Shown: positions 18,770 through 29,569 of the stretch, one piece after another
How positions within the stretch are numbered: the stretch's first letter is position 1
How the letters are laid out: each line of letters starts with the position of its first letter
NCBI RefSeq assembly: GCF_900105735.1
Contig: NZ_LT629793.1
Location: 5,766,001-5,830,000 of the forward strand
Length of the DNA stretch: 64,000 bases
Direction of reading: 5' to 3'
Source: Pseudomonas yamanorum
Lineage (GTDB): Bacteria; Pseudomonadota; Gammaproteobacteria; Pseudomonadales; Pseudomonadaceae
Notes under the pieces: generated by a model
What the model saw: the letters and a program-made list of their open reading frames with translations, nothing else
Database searches by the model: none
Told to the model about the DNA's origin: nothing
Translations under genes and position numbers: made by a program

Positions 18770-21439
18770 CTAAACCGCTACGGGGTTGGCCTTGTCGACG
18801 TTGATCCCGTAGCGGCTGATCGCCTCCGCCACCTTGGCGCGGCTGATCAGGCCGTCATCCGCCAGCGCCTTCAAGGCCGCCAGTGCAATGAAGTAACGGT
18901 CCACCTCAAAGAACTCGCGCAAGGCTTCGCGGGTATCCGATTGCCCGAAGCCATCAGTGCCCAGCGCCACAAAGCGTCGACCCGGCACGAACGGGCGGAT
19001 CTGATCAGCAAATATCTTCATGTAGTCGGTGGCGACCACCACGGGCCCGGCCTGGCCCTCAAGGCACTGCTCGACATAGCTGGCACGCGGTTCGCTTTCC
19101 GGGTGCAGCAGATTCCAGCGTTCCACGGCATGGCCTTCCCGGCGCAGCTCGGTGAGGCTGGTGACGCTCCACACGTCGCTGGCCACGGCGAAGTCATCCC
19201 GCAGCAAATCAGCAGCGGCGATGACTTCCCGCAGGATCGAACCGCTGCCCATCAGCTGTACCCGTGGTTGCACGGTGTCTTCAGCCGCCTTCAACCGATA
19301 CATGCCCTTGAGAATCCCATCCTCGACACCTTCGGGCATCGCCGGGTGCGGGTAGTTTTCGTTGAGCAGGGTAATGTAGTAGTAGATGTCCTCTTGCTCG
19401 ACGTACATCCGGCGCATGCCCTCGCGAATGATCACTGCCAGCTCGAAGGCAAAGGTCGGGTCGTAGGAAACGCAGCACGGGATCACCGATGACAGCACAT
19501 GGCTGTGGCCATCGTCATGCTGCAGGCCTTCGCCCATCAGTGTGGTGCGTCCGGCGGTCGCCCCCAGCAGGAAGCCCCGCGCCCGCGCATCGCCCGCGGC
19601 CCAGGCCAGGTCGCCCACTCGCTGGAAGCCGAACATCGAATAGAAGATGTAGAACGGCACGGTCATCAACCCGTGGTTGGCGTAAGACGTACTCGCGGCG
19701 ATCCACGAGGAAATGGCACCGGATTCATTCAGGCCTTCCTGCATGATCTGTCCGTCCTTGCTCTCCTTGTAGTAGGACAGCTGGCCGGCATCCTGTGGGG
19801 TGTAGAGCTGGCCGACCGCGGAGTGAATGCCGATCTGGCGGAACAGGCTTTCCATGCCGAAGGTGCGGGACTCGTCCGGCACGATGGGCACGATCAACTT
19901 GCCCAGGTTCGGGTCCTTGAGCAGCGTGCCGAGGATGCGCACAAAGGCCATGGTGGTGGAAATCGCGCGCTCGCCAGTGTCCTTGAGTTGGGTGGCGAAG
20001 GCCTCCAGTTCGGGGATCTTCAACGACTCGACCGCGCTGTGGCGAGCCGGTACGTAACCCCCCAGCGACTGGCGGCGAGCGGCGAAATAGCGCGCTTCTT
20101 CACTGTCGGTGGCCGGTTTGAGATACGGGATTTCGGCCAGTTGATCGTCGGCCACTTCCAGCCCGAAGCGATCACGGAAGGCTTTGACGGCATCAGCGCC
20201 CATCTTTTTCAACTGGTGGTTGATGTTCTGGCCTTCGCCGGCCTCGCCCATGCCGAAGCCCTTGACGGTTTTCGCCAGGATCACCGTCGGCTGGCCGCTG
20301 TGGCGCACTGCGGCGGCATAGGCGTTGTAGACTTTGTCTGGGTCATGGCCGCCCCGTGAGAGTTTCCAGATATCGTCGTCGGACATGTCCGCCACCAGCG
20401 CCAGCAACTCGGGGTATTTGCCGAAGAAGTGTTCCCGCACGTAGGCGCCGTTTTGCGATTTGTAGTTCTGATAGTCGCCGTCCACGCATTCCATCATGCG
20501 CTGGCGCAGCAAGCCGCTTTTGTCCTTTTCCAGCAGCGCATCCCAGCCTCCACCCCAGATCACCTTGATCACGTTCCAGCCGGCGGCGCGGTACAGGCTT
20601 TCGAATTCCTGGATCACCTTCGCGTTGCCGCGCACCGGACCATCGAGGCGTTGCAGGTTGCAGTTGACCACGAAGATCAGGTTGTCGAGTTTCTCGCGCC
20701 CGGCCAGGGAAATGGCCGCCAGGGATTCCGGCTGATCCATCTCGCCATCACCGAGGAACGCCCACACCTTGCGGCTCTGGTGCTGCTTGAGGTCGCGGAA
20801 CTCCAGGTAGCGCATGAAGCGCGCCTGGTAGGCGGCGGTGATCGGTCCGAGACCCATGGACACCGTAGGAAATTGCCAGAAGTCCGGCATCAGCCGTGGG
20901 TGCGGATAGGACGATAAGCCGTCGCCGCCGGCTTCCCGACGGAAATTGTCCAGTTGCGCTTCGCTGATTCGGCCTTCGAGGTACGCCCGCCCGTAAATGC
21001 CCGGTGCCGAGTGGCCCTGGATGTACACCAGGTCGCCATCGAAACTGTCGGTTCGACCACGGAAGAAATGGTCAAAGCCTACGTCATACAGTACGGCAGC
21101 CGACGCGTAGGTCGCGATATGCCCACCCACGCCGGAATGTTTGCCAGCGCGCAGCACCATGGCCATGGCGTTCCAGCGGATAAACGCATTCAGCCGGCGC
21201 TCGGTGGCCAGGTTGCCGGGGTAGGGCAACTGGCGGTCTACCGGGATGGTGTTTACGTAAGGCGTGGTCACCCGCCCGTAGAAGTCGCCATGCCGCGCCA
21301 CATCGAAATCCAGCAACTGATCAATCAGGTAATGCGCACGCGGGCGGCCTTCGGTGGACAGCACCGATTCGATGGACTCCAGCCATTCGCGGGTTTCCTG
21401 TGGATCGTCGTCGAGGCGTACTGCAGTGTTCGGGGTCAT
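18770..21439 (-). CDS. Homodimeric 2-oxoacid dehydrogenase E1 (AceE/MdeB-like)
   Basis: 889 residues, full length for homodimeric pyruvate dehydrogenase E1. ThDP-binding block GDGEMDQPESLAAISLAGREKLDN ... NLQRLDG (about 230-265), catalytic-loop region HGDGHSHVLSS-type His (DDGHSHVLSSVIPCC, about 640-655) and a transketolase C-terminal domain. The family decarboxylates pyruvate or 2-oxobutyrate and passes the acyl group to a lipoyl E2. No E2 or E3 gene is nearby, so it is not the housekeeping aceEF locus; an MdeB-like 2-oxobutyrate E1 is possible. Divergent from a MarR gene with a perfect palindrome between, so probably repressed by it. Confidence 0.85.
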   Translation of the reverse strand: MTPNTAVRLDDDPQETREWLESIESVLSTEGRPRAHYLIDQLLDFDVARHGDFYGRVTTPYVNTIPVDRQLPYPGNLATERRLNAFIRWNAMAMVLRAGKHSGVGGHIATYASAAVLYDVGFDHFFRGRTDSFDGDLVYIQGHSAPGIYGRAYLEGRISEAQLDNFRREAGGDGLSSYPHPRLMPDFWQFPTVSMGLGPITAAYQARFMRYLEFRDLKQHQSRKVWAFLGDGEMDQPESLAAISLAGREKLDNLIFVVNCNLQRLDGPVRGNAKVIQEFESLYRAAGWNVIKVIWGGGWDALLEKDKSGLLRQRMMECVDGDYQNYKSQNGAYVREHFFGKYPELLALVADMSDDDIWKLSRGGHDPDKVYNAYAAAVRHSGQPTVILAKTVKGFGMGEAGEGQNINHQLKKMGADAVKAFRDRFGLEVADDQLAEIPYLKPATDSEEARYFAARRQSLGGYVPARHSAVESLKIPELEAFATQLKDTGERAISTTMAFVRILGTLLKDPNLGKLIVPIVPDESRTFGMESLFRQIGIHSAVGQLYTPQDAGQLSYYKESKDGQIMQEGLNESGAISSWIAASTSYANHGLMTVPFYIFYSMFGFQRVGDLAWAAGDARARGFLLGATAGRTTLMGEGLQHDDGHSHVLSSVIPCCVSYDPTFAFELAVIIREGMRRMYVEQEDIYYYITLLNENYPHPAMPEGVEDGILKGMYRLKAAEDTVQPRVQLMGSGSILREVIAAADLLRDDFAVASDVWSVTSLTELRREGHAVERWNLLHPESEPRASYVEQCLEGQAGPVVVATDYMKIFADQIRPFVPGRRFVALGTDGFGQSDTREALREFFEVDRYFIALAALKALADDGLISRAKVAEAISRYGINVDKANPVAV

Positions 21440-21496
21440 GTCAGGCTCCAGGGTGGACGGGTTTCAGCGTGTGGGCTCCTTGTGGGAGCTTTGCGA

Positions 21497-21520
21497 ATGT
21501 AGTTGCAATTGCAACTACAT
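21497..21520. promoter_or_regulatory. 24-bp perfect palindrome, probable MarR operator
   Basis: Core TAGTTGCAATTGCAACTA extended by 3 bases on each side, perfectly symmetric, in the gap between the E1 gene and marR. MarR dimers commonly bind such sites in their own divergent promoter. A shorter version of the same core is upstream of the truncated E1 gene. Confidence 0.72.
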
Positions 21521-21585
21521 GGCTGAATCTAGCGTGGGATGAGCTACTATTGCAACCTTCTTGAAATTCCCCGGATTGGTGTTGC

Positions 21586-22056
21586 ATGTCGTCGAAAGAG
21601 CCTGATGTCTGGTTTCGTTTTGTTCGGGCCCACAGGACGGTCATCCGTGAAATCGAACGGCGCCTGGCCGATGCCGGTCTGCCGCCGTATGCCTGGTACG
21701 ACGCTTTGTGGGGCCTGGAAAGTGGCCCTGATGGCACCCGGCGCATGCACGAATTGGCCGATGTACTGGCCATCGAGCGCTACAACTTGACGCGCCTGGT
21801 GGACCGTCTGGAAAAGGACGGCCTGGTGGTGCGTTCGCGCTCCGACGGTGACGGGCGTGCTGCCTTTGTCTCAATCACCGACGCGGGCCGGGTGTTGCGC
21901 AAAAAGATGTGGAAAATCTACGAAAGCAGCGTGGATGAGTTGTTTTTGTCGCAGCTCGACAGCGATCAACGCCGGGGCTTTGCCGAGGCGCTGGAACGCA
22001 CGGCGGGGCTGGCGATGGAGGCGGGTGTGCAGACCCGTGGAAGGCGTAAGACCTGA
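21586..22056 (+). CDS. MarR-family regulator
   Basis: 156 residues. Central winged HTH: MHELADVLAIERYNLTRLVDRLEKDGLVVRSRSDGDGRAAFVSITDAG (about 50-100), flanked by dimerisation helices. Lies 146 bp from the divergent E1 gene with a 24-bp palindrome between. By position it controls the E1 gene and probably the truncated E1 paralogue, which has a related palindrome; the ligand is unknown. Confidence 0.9.
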   Translation: MSSKEPDVWFRFVRAHRTVIREIERRLADAGLPPYAWYDALWGLESGPDGTRRMHELADVLAIERYNLTRLVDRLEKDGLVVRSRSDGDGRAAFVSITDAGRVLRKKMWKIYESSVDELFLSQLDSDQRRGFAEALERTAGLAMEAGVQTRGRRKT

Positions 22057-22085
22057 AGCAAAGACGCCAGGCGACGAAGATCCAG

Positions 22086-22174
22086 TGTGGGAGCGGGCTT
22101 GCTCGCGAAAGCGGTGTGTCAGCAAAAGAAATATCAGCAGACACACCGCCTTCGCGAGCAAGCCCGCTCCCACA
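22086..22174. repeat. REPIN (inverted pair of REP sequences)
   Basis: TGTGGGAGCGGGCTTGCTCG and its reverse complement face each other across about 40 bp, with a second nested complementarity (GCGGTGTG/CACACCGC). Typical pseudomonad REP doublet, non-coding. Confidence 0.9.
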
Positions 22175-22200
22175 TTTGATTTGTGATGGATTACAGATCG

Positions 22201-23190
22201 TCATTTCAGGTGATACCGACGCAGGGCGGTTTCCACCTGTTCTGCGTCGATACGGCCGTCATCCGCCAGCGCCTTCAATGCCAGCACCGCTACCCAATAT
22301 CGACTGGGTGGCGACGTTTCCACCGAGCCCGCGCCCAACGCCACAAACCGCGCATCCACATACCCCGCCAACTGATCGACGATTGGCTGCGGATACCCGG
22401 TAACCGCGACCACCGGCGCGCCATCCCCAGCCAGGCAATCCCGTAGATGACAACTGCGCTTCGGTGCCAGCGGGTGCAGGCGGTTCCAGCGTTGCGCCGC
22501 CTCCGCCTCACGGGCCAGCCGTGTGTAGCTGGGGCAGCTCCACAGTTGTGCCGCGACGTTCCAATCCGTTTCGAGCAACTGCGCGGCGTGCACGACTTCT
22601 TCAAACGCTCGACCCGCGCCCAGCAACCGCACCTTCAATTCACTCGTGTATGAGCGCCGGACCCGGTACATGCCCCTGAGTGCATGGTCACGATCCTGCG
22701 GGCTCAGCCCTGGCCCGTCGTATTGATCGTGCAATGCCAGGTAATAAAACCCCGGCTCTCCGTCGACATACAGCGCCTGCAAAGCCGCCAGCACTACCGC
22801 CCGCGCTTCCTCGCCGGAGGCCGGGTCATAAGGTGTGCAGTGGGGATTACTGGCCAACCACAAGGGCAGTGACGGGGAGGGCCGGGTTTCATTGTCGTTG
22901 CACAAGATGCCCCGCTGGCGGGTCTCTCTGGACAGCGCGCGCAATTGTGCTGATGACGCGGCCGTGTGCAGGTACAGCATGGGCTTTTCCCCGGTGTTGC
23001 GCGCAAACCACGTGGGCCAGCTCATCGCCCGGCGCGAGCGCGACTGGCCGCGAATCACCCACGCCTGGCGGCTGGACTCCAGGGTATTGGCCATGTTCAT
23101 CACGCTATACAGGGGCGAACAGCGCGGCTGCTGCATTGCATTCAGGGCGTCGATACAGATCAGGGCAGAGCGTTCGGTGCTGGCAGTCAT
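22201..23190 (-). CDS. Truncated E1-like protein (C-terminal transketolase domain only)
   Basis: About 329 residues (ATG at 23190; an ATG at 23220 is also in frame). Its last 200 residues align by eye with the end of the E1 gene next door: GFYYLALHDQYDGPGL with IYYYITLLNENYPHPAM, LRGMYRVR with LKGMYRLK, RWNRLHP with RWNLLHP, and VAVLALKALADDGRI with IALAALKALADDGLI. The ThDP-binding N-terminal half is absent and the middle domain is degenerate, so it cannot be a complete decarboxylase. The frame is open, without stops or obvious frameshift, so it looks kept. It may be an accessory or regulatory partner of the full E1. Confidence 0.7.
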   Translation of the reverse strand: MTASTERSALICIDALNAMQQPRCSPLYSVMNMANTLESSRQAWVIRGQSRSRRAMSWPTWFARNTGEKPMLYLHTAASSAQLRALSRETRQRGILCNDNETRPSPSLPLWLASNPHCTPYDPASGEEARAVVLAALQALYVDGEPGFYYLALHDQYDGPGLSPQDRDHALRGMYRVRRSYTSELKVRLLGAGRAFEEVVHAAQLLETDWNVAAQLWSCPSYTRLAREAEAAQRWNRLHPLAPKRSCHLRDCLAGDGAPVVAVTGYPQPIVDQLAGYVDARFVALGAGSVETSPPSRYWVAVLALKALADDGRIDAEQVETALRRYHLK

Positions 23191-23243
23191 GAGCAGGGTC
23201 GCTTGGCAACGGGTGCCCATACCCTAATGGAATTTTGCTTGTG

Positions 23244-23272
23244 ATTGCAATTGCAATGATTGCAGTTGCATC
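23244..23272. promoter_or_regulatory. TTGCAA palindrome cluster upstream of the truncated E1 gene
   Basis: Perfect 14-bp palindrome ATTGCAATTGCAAT (23244-23257) followed by a second partial site ATTGCAGTTGCAT. Shares the TTGCAATTGCAA core with the palindrome in front of marR, suggesting the same regulator. Confidence 0.62.
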
Positions 23273-23425
23273 TAAAATTCATCCGGCTAAATCAACGCAA
23301 CACTGCTACGTTTAATCTTGAAGTGCAGGAACGTCATGCCACGGACATTTTTTCGTCATGGCGGCACTTTAGGCTGGTTGTGCAGGTCATTAAGCAACCC
23401 CTTTTCATAAAACAAGGAGTCAACC

Positions 23426-23512
23426 ATGGACGATTACCAGGAAGAACTGTTGGAGTACCAGGCCTTTGAACTGGATCCGCTGGATCCGGCCGATGATGCC
23501 ACCGAGCTGTAA
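23426..23512 (+). CDS. Very small acidic protein, 28 aa
   Basis: ATG at 23426 preceded by AAGGAGT at ideal spacing, then 28 codons: begins MDDYQEELLEYQAFELD, continues with an acidic Asp-Pro-rich stretch and ends ATEL. Twelve Asp/Glu and no Lys/Arg. An AT-rich leader of about 150 bp precedes it. Reading-frame quality and the ribosome site make it more credible than chance, but no family is recognised. It faces the AraC-type gene, whose stop is 9 bases away. Confidence 0.55.
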   Translation: MDDYQEELLEYQAFELDPLDPADDATEL

Positions 23513-23520
23513 GACAGACG

Positions 23521-24555
23521 TCAGGCGGAATGCCGCTGACTGCGGCGAAATTCCCCTGGGGTCTGGCTGTTCCAGCGCTTGAAGGCGCGTTGAAAGGCTT
23601 CTGCTGAAGCAAAGCCGAGCAAATAGGCAATTTCACCGAACGCCAGTTCGGTATCGCGAATGTAGGTCATGGCCAGGTCGCGGCGAGTGTCATTGAGAAT
23701 CGCCCGGAACTGAGTCCCTTCTTCCGCCAGCTTGCGCCGCAAGGTCCAGGTCGGCAGTTTCAAGCGTGACGCCACTTCTTCCAGGTCGGGTTCCCGGCCA
23801 CCATTGAGCATCGGCCCGAGCAACCGGGTAATGCGCTCGCGCAGGCTGCGGGTGCGCGTCAACTGCTCCAGTTCCCGTTCACACAATTGCACCAGTAATT
23901 GCCAGGTACTCGGGCAATGTTCCGGGTTGCGCATGGCCAGGGTTTGCTGGCTCAGGCGCAGTTGATTGTGCTCGGCGCCAAACTGGATCGGGCAGTCCCC
24001 CAGCACGCTGTAGCGCTCGCTGTAGTCCGGTGCTTCGAATTCGATTTCGATGCGCTGCGCCTGCACCGGTTGCAGGCTCAGGCTCGACAACTGATGCAGC
24101 CACCCGGCGATGATCGAGTCCACCACAAAGCGGTTATAGGCGTTGTACGGGCTGATGGAATAGAAGCGTAGCCAGGCCCCATCCGTATCCTCGTGAAAGC
24201 TCGACTGGCCACGATAGTTGGAGCCGTACAAGGCTTCGAAGCGTGTCAGGGTGCGGGCGGCTTCGCGCACGGTAGGGGCCTGGGCGGCGGTGACACCGGC
24301 GAGGCCAGCCTGGCTCAAGCGGCTGAGCTGGCCCATGCGCAGCCCCAGACTGGCGTCGCCGGTCAGCTGGATGGCGGCGTGGCCCAGGCGCATATAGCGC
24401 GGGATCGACAAGCGCGCGCCGGCCTCGGCCAGGCGGGCCGGGTCAAGGCCGTATTGCAGCAGCAACGGTTGCGGGTCCAGGCCATGGCTGTGGATCGCAT
24501 CGGCCAAGGTGTGGACGAAGCCCACCGACAAATCCCCAAGCCGCACCGGTTTCAT
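23521..24555 (-). CDS. AraC-family regulator with N-terminal arabinose-binding-like domain
   Basis: 344 residues. N-terminal ligand domain typical of OruR/ArgR-like AraC proteins (HSHGLDPQPLLLQYGLDPARL ... SLGLRMGQLSRLSQAGLAG), and a C-terminal double HTH (LEEVASRLKLPTWTLRRKLAEEGTQFRAILNDTRRDLA, then AFGEIAYLLGFASAEAFQRAFKRWNSQTPGEFR). Four bases upstream of it ends the nitrilase-fold gene on the same strand, so the two form an operon. Targets unknown; could be the neighbouring 28-aa gene or the envelope protein it is cotranscribed with. Confidence 0.88.
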   Translation of the reverse strand: MKPVRLGDLSVGFVHTLADAIHSHGLDPQPLLLQYGLDPARLAEAGARLSIPRYMRLGHAAIQLTGDASLGLRMGQLSRLSQAGLAGVTAAQAPTVREAARTLTRFEALYGSNYRGQSSFHEDTDGAWLRFYSISPYNAYNRFVVDSIIAGWLHQLSSLSLQPVQAQRIEIEFEAPDYSERYSVLGDCPIQFGAEHNQLRLSQQTLAMRNPEHCPSTWQLLVQLCERELEQLTRTRSLRERITRLLGPMLNGGREPDLEEVASRLKLPTWTLRRKLAEEGTQFRAILNDTRRDLAMTYIRDTELAFGEIAYLLGFASAEAFQRAFKRWNSQTPGEFRRSQRHSA

Positions 24556-24559
24556 CGTG

Positions 24560-25690
24560 TTACAGCCACACGTTCAGCAGGCGCGCGCCACGGGCATTGC
24601 CGTCGGCGAACACCTGGCCGTTGCTGCTGAGGAAGCTTTGCCCGGCGCTGCCCATGTCAAAGAACTGCCCGCGCAGGAACACGCTCATGCCGGCAGTCGC
24701 CTGGCTGATGGGTTGTTGGCTGATCAGGGTCAGGCGGTGCCAGGCTTCGCCTTCGCTGAGTTCTTCGGGCTTGAGGCTGATCTCCGGCGGCGTCGACACG
24801 CTTTTGAAGCCGCGCCACGGCTTGTCCCAGGTCTCGCGGCCAATCACGAAGGCCGGGACGGCCACCAACTGGGCGCCTTGCTCGTTGAGCTTGCGGTAAT
24901 TGTCCGGGTACCAGCTGTCGCTGCCGATCAGGATGCCCAGGCGCCCGGCCGGGGTGTCGACCACGCTGACGGTGTTTTCGTCGCCGGGTTCGATAAAACC
25001 GCGCTCATCGAAAATCGGGTACAGCTGGCGTTGCGGCTGGCCCACCGCCAAGCCATCACGGTCGAATACCACGCTGGTGTTGTACAGCGCGCCATGGCCG
25101 ATCTGCAGTTGGCCCTGGCTGACGCTCGGGTTAGGCAGGGCAATGGAGCCGGCCACCAGGGTCACGCCGAATTCCTTGGCCAGGCCGCCGAACAGTACTT
25201 GATAGTCGCGGGCCATGGCCGGAGCCTTCATGCGCAGGTAGGCGTCGTCGATACGGTCATCACCCTTGGCGCTGATCAATGCCCGCAGGAACAGCAGCGG
25301 GTTGCTCGCCGACAGCCAGTTCATCGCGTCCTTGAGGTTGGTGGCCTGATACAGATCGTTCTTCTCGCCGCTGACCATCAGCCAGGTGCCGATATGTTCC
25401 GGCAGCACCACGATGGTCTTGTCGTTGATCAAGCCCTGGTCGCGGGCCTTTTGCAGATAGGCCGCCAGCTTCAGGTGCAGGCGTTCCAGGCTCTGGTAGT
25501 CGGCGGGGAAGAGTTCCGGCTGGATGCCCAGCAGGTTACCGCGGTCTGCGGGCACGCCTTGGTCGACGGCCAGGTTGATCCGCAGGTCGGACAGGTAATG
25601 GCCCACGGGGCGCTCCTGGGTCCAGACCAGATAGGCGGAAACGGCGGCGACCAGGGCCATGATGAGGGTGAAGCCAAGAAGTTTACGCAT
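24560..25690 (-). CDS. Nitrilase-superfamily protein, membrane-anchored, catalytic Cys missing
   Basis: 376 residues with an N-terminal signal anchor (LLGFTLIMALVAAVSAYLVW), so the domain faces the periplasm. The carbon-nitrogen hydrolase fold is clear: Glu motif TIVVLPEHIGTW (about 95), then ALYNTSVVFDRDG, and GRLGILIGSDSWYPDNYR. In active members the last block reads I-C-x-D; here the Cys is Gly (codon GGC). The Lys block (usually R-K-x-H-L-x-P) reads QRQLYPIFDERGFIEPG without an obvious Lys. So amide or nitrile hydrolysis by the normal Glu-Lys-Cys triad is unlikely. In an operon with the AraC-type gene. Confidence 0.75.
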   Translation of the reverse strand: MRKLLGFTLIMALVAAVSAYLVWTQERPVGHYLSDLRINLAVDQGVPADRGNLLGIQPELFPADYQSLERLHLKLAAYLQKARDQGLINDKTIVVLPEHIGTWLMVSGEKNDLYQATNLKDAMNWLSASNPLLFLRALISAKGDDRIDDAYLRMKAPAMARDYQVLFGGLAKEFGVTLVAGSIALPNPSVSQGQLQIGHGALYNTSVVFDRDGLAVGQPQRQLYPIFDERGFIEPGDENTVSVVDTPAGRLGILIGSDSWYPDNYRKLNEQGAQLVAVPAFVIGRETWDKPWRGFKSVSTPPEISLKPEELSEGEAWHRLTLISQQPISQATAGMSVFLRGQFFDMGSAGQSFLSSNGQVFADGNARGARLLNVWL

Positions 25691-25841
25691 GGGAAAAAGA
25701 CAACGGACCGGGTGCAGGGTTCGGTACCTAGGGTAGGGCTCATGTACACGGTTGCCAAGGGGCGCTGCGCATTTGGATCAATAACTTGTCAGTTACAGTC
25801 ATTGAGCGGCAACCGGCAGCCTCTTAGGCTGTGGGACATAA

Positions 25842-27941
<2,100 letters not shown>

Positions 27942-27949
27942 ACACGCCA

Positions 27950-27980
27950 AAGGGGCGGTGGTAGACTACCGCCCCTTTTC
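27950..27980 (+). terminator. fadH terminator
   Basis: AAGGGGCGGT / ACCGCCCCTT stem followed by TTC; only about 20 bp before the next start codon. Confidence 0.75.
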
Positions 27981-27998
27981 TTGTGCAGACCTGCCTTT

Positions 27999-28892
27999 AT
28001 GGGTCCTTTCGACTGGCTTCCCCACGCGCCCCTTGAGCCCCTGAAGCTGGACTGGATGGGGCCGGTGGAAGTGGCCGTGCTGCGCCTGGATCGCATCGAC
28101 CCGCTGATCAGCGGCAATAAGTGGTTCAAGCTCACCGAACACCTGGCGCAAGGCCGGGCGGCGGGTGCCAGCGGGATCATCAGCCTGGGCGGGGCTTACT
28201 CCAATCATTTGCATGCACTGGCGGCGGCCGGGAAACGCTTCGGCTTTCCTACGGTTGGCTTGCTGCGTGGCCATCCTCAAGACACTCCCACGGTGCTCGA
28301 CCTCAACGCCTTCGGCATGCAACTGCACTGGCTGGGGTATGGCGGCTATCGCGCGCGCAATGAGCCGGACTTCTGGCTACCGTGGCGCGAGCAGTATCCG
28401 CACCTGCACCCGGTGCCTGAGGGCGGTGGTGGCTTGACCGGTGCGTTGGGCTGCGGGGTGTTGGTCAGTCAGGCGCAGGCGCAGTTAGGCGGCCTGGGCT
28501 GGGCGGACTATCACGGTTGGTGGCTGGCTGCGGGGACCGGCACCACGTTGGCGGGATTGGTGCTGGCCGAGGCGGGCGCGCATCCGGTATATGGCGCGCT
28601 GGCAGTGCCCGACGACCACGGCGTGGCGCAGCAGGTACGGGCGCTTGTGCAAGAGGGTTATGAATTGCTGGAGGCCAGCCGGGGCGGCTTTGCCAAGGTT
28701 GATCCGGAGTTGCTGGCCTTTATCGACGCCACCGAGCAAGCCTGTGGCCTGCCCCTGGAGCCGCTGTACACCGGCAAGGCGTTATTGGCGTTGAAGCAGC
28801 AGATTGAAGCCGGGAGATTTTCCCCCGGCACCCGTCTGATCTTTGTCCACACCGGTGGCCTGCAAGGCCGCCGGGGATTCCAAAGTTACTGA
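27999..28892 (+). CDS. PLP-dependent D-cysteine desulfhydrase / ACC deaminase homologue
   Basis: 297 residues; ATG at 27999 chosen over a TTG at 27981. PLP-lysine block RIDPLISGNKWFKL (Lys about 42) and phosphate-binding SLGGAYSNHLHALAAAG, then AAGTGTTLAGL. This fold-type II family contains D-cysteine desulfhydrase (DcyD) and ACC deaminase (AcdS). It is shorter than AcdS (about 338), and the overall look is of the desulfhydrase-like group; ACC deaminase activity should not be assumed. Its last 7 bases overlap the convergent cytochrome gene. Confidence 0.82.
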   Translation: MGPFDWLPHAPLEPLKLDWMGPVEVAVLRLDRIDPLISGNKWFKLTEHLAQGRAAGASGIISLGGAYSNHLHALAAAGKRFGFPTVGLLRGHPQDTPTVLDLNAFGMQLHWLGYGGYRARNEPDFWLPWREQYPHLHPVPEGGGGLTGALGCGVLVSQAQAQLGGLGWADYHGWWLAAGTGTTLAGLVLAEAGAHPVYGALAVPDDHGVAQQVRALVQEGYELLEASRGGFAKVDPELLAFIDATEQACGLPLEPLYTGKALLALKQQIEAGRFSPGTRLIFVHTGGLQGRRGFQSY

Positions 28893-29446
28893 AGGTTCCC
28901 TCTCTTGCCGGGCATCATCCGCAACGCAGTATTGTCCCGCAGCACATAGTGATGGCCCAACCCCGCCAACGCATGCAGGCCGATCAGCCAGTAACCGACC
29001 TTGCCGAACAGCACATGCCAGCTTTCAATCTCTTTGGCCAACGCCTTGTTTTCGGCAATCAACGGCGGCAGCTCGATGCCGTAGAACATCACTGAATGCC
29101 CCTCCGCGCTGACGATCAGCCAGCCGGCGATGGGCATGCCGATCATCAAGGCATACAGCGCCATGTGCATCAGGGTGGCCAGGAAGGATTGCCATTGCGG
29201 CGGGGCCGGCACGATCTTCGGCGCCACGCCCAGGCTGCGGGCGAACAACCGTAGCCACACCAGTACAAATACGGTCAGGCCGAACATGAAGTGCATTTCC
29301 ACAATCAACGTACGGCCGCCGCTGCCTTTGGGAAACTGCCCGCGTAATTCAATGCAGGCGTAAACCACCGCCAGCAGCACCACCATCAGCCAGTGCAACG
29401 CAATCGACATGGTGCTGTAACGCGTATCGGAATTCTTCCAGGGCAT
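28886..29446 (-). CDS. Cytochrome b561 family protein
   Basis: 186 residues, four membrane helices. Candidate heme-ligand His: ALHWLMV, EMHFMFG, LMHMALYAL, WHVLFGKVGYWLIGLHALAGLGHHYVL. The ATG at 29446 follows GAGGAA; another ATG at 29461 is part of that same site. A di-heme inner-membrane electron carrier, often moving electrons from quinol (CybB-like; such members can take electrons from superoxide). Standalone gene. Confidence 0.87.
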   Translation of the reverse strand: MPWKNSDTRYSTMSIALHWLMVVLLAVVYACIELRGQFPKGSGGRTLIVEMHFMFGLTVFVLVWLRLFARSLGVAPKIVPAPPQWQSFLATLMHMALYALMIGMPIAGWLIVSAEGHSVMFYGIELPPLIAENKALAKEIESWHVLFGKVGYWLIGLHALAGLGHHYVLRDNTALRMMPGKRGNLQ

Positions 29447-29569
29447 CGCTTTCTTCCTCACTCATCAGGGCAAACCTCCGTTCTTTCGCGACGGAGTCCT
29501 TTCAATGTAAGCCTGTTTTAGAAGGTTTGCCCGTGAGAGAAGGGTGTATAGACGATCTTTTGATCTCGA

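Noticed and set aside
23350..23400. Possible sigma-54 promoter (GG/GC elements) before the 28-codon gene
   Set aside because: The GG and GC doublets are not spaced by 10 bases and the flanking consensus is poor.
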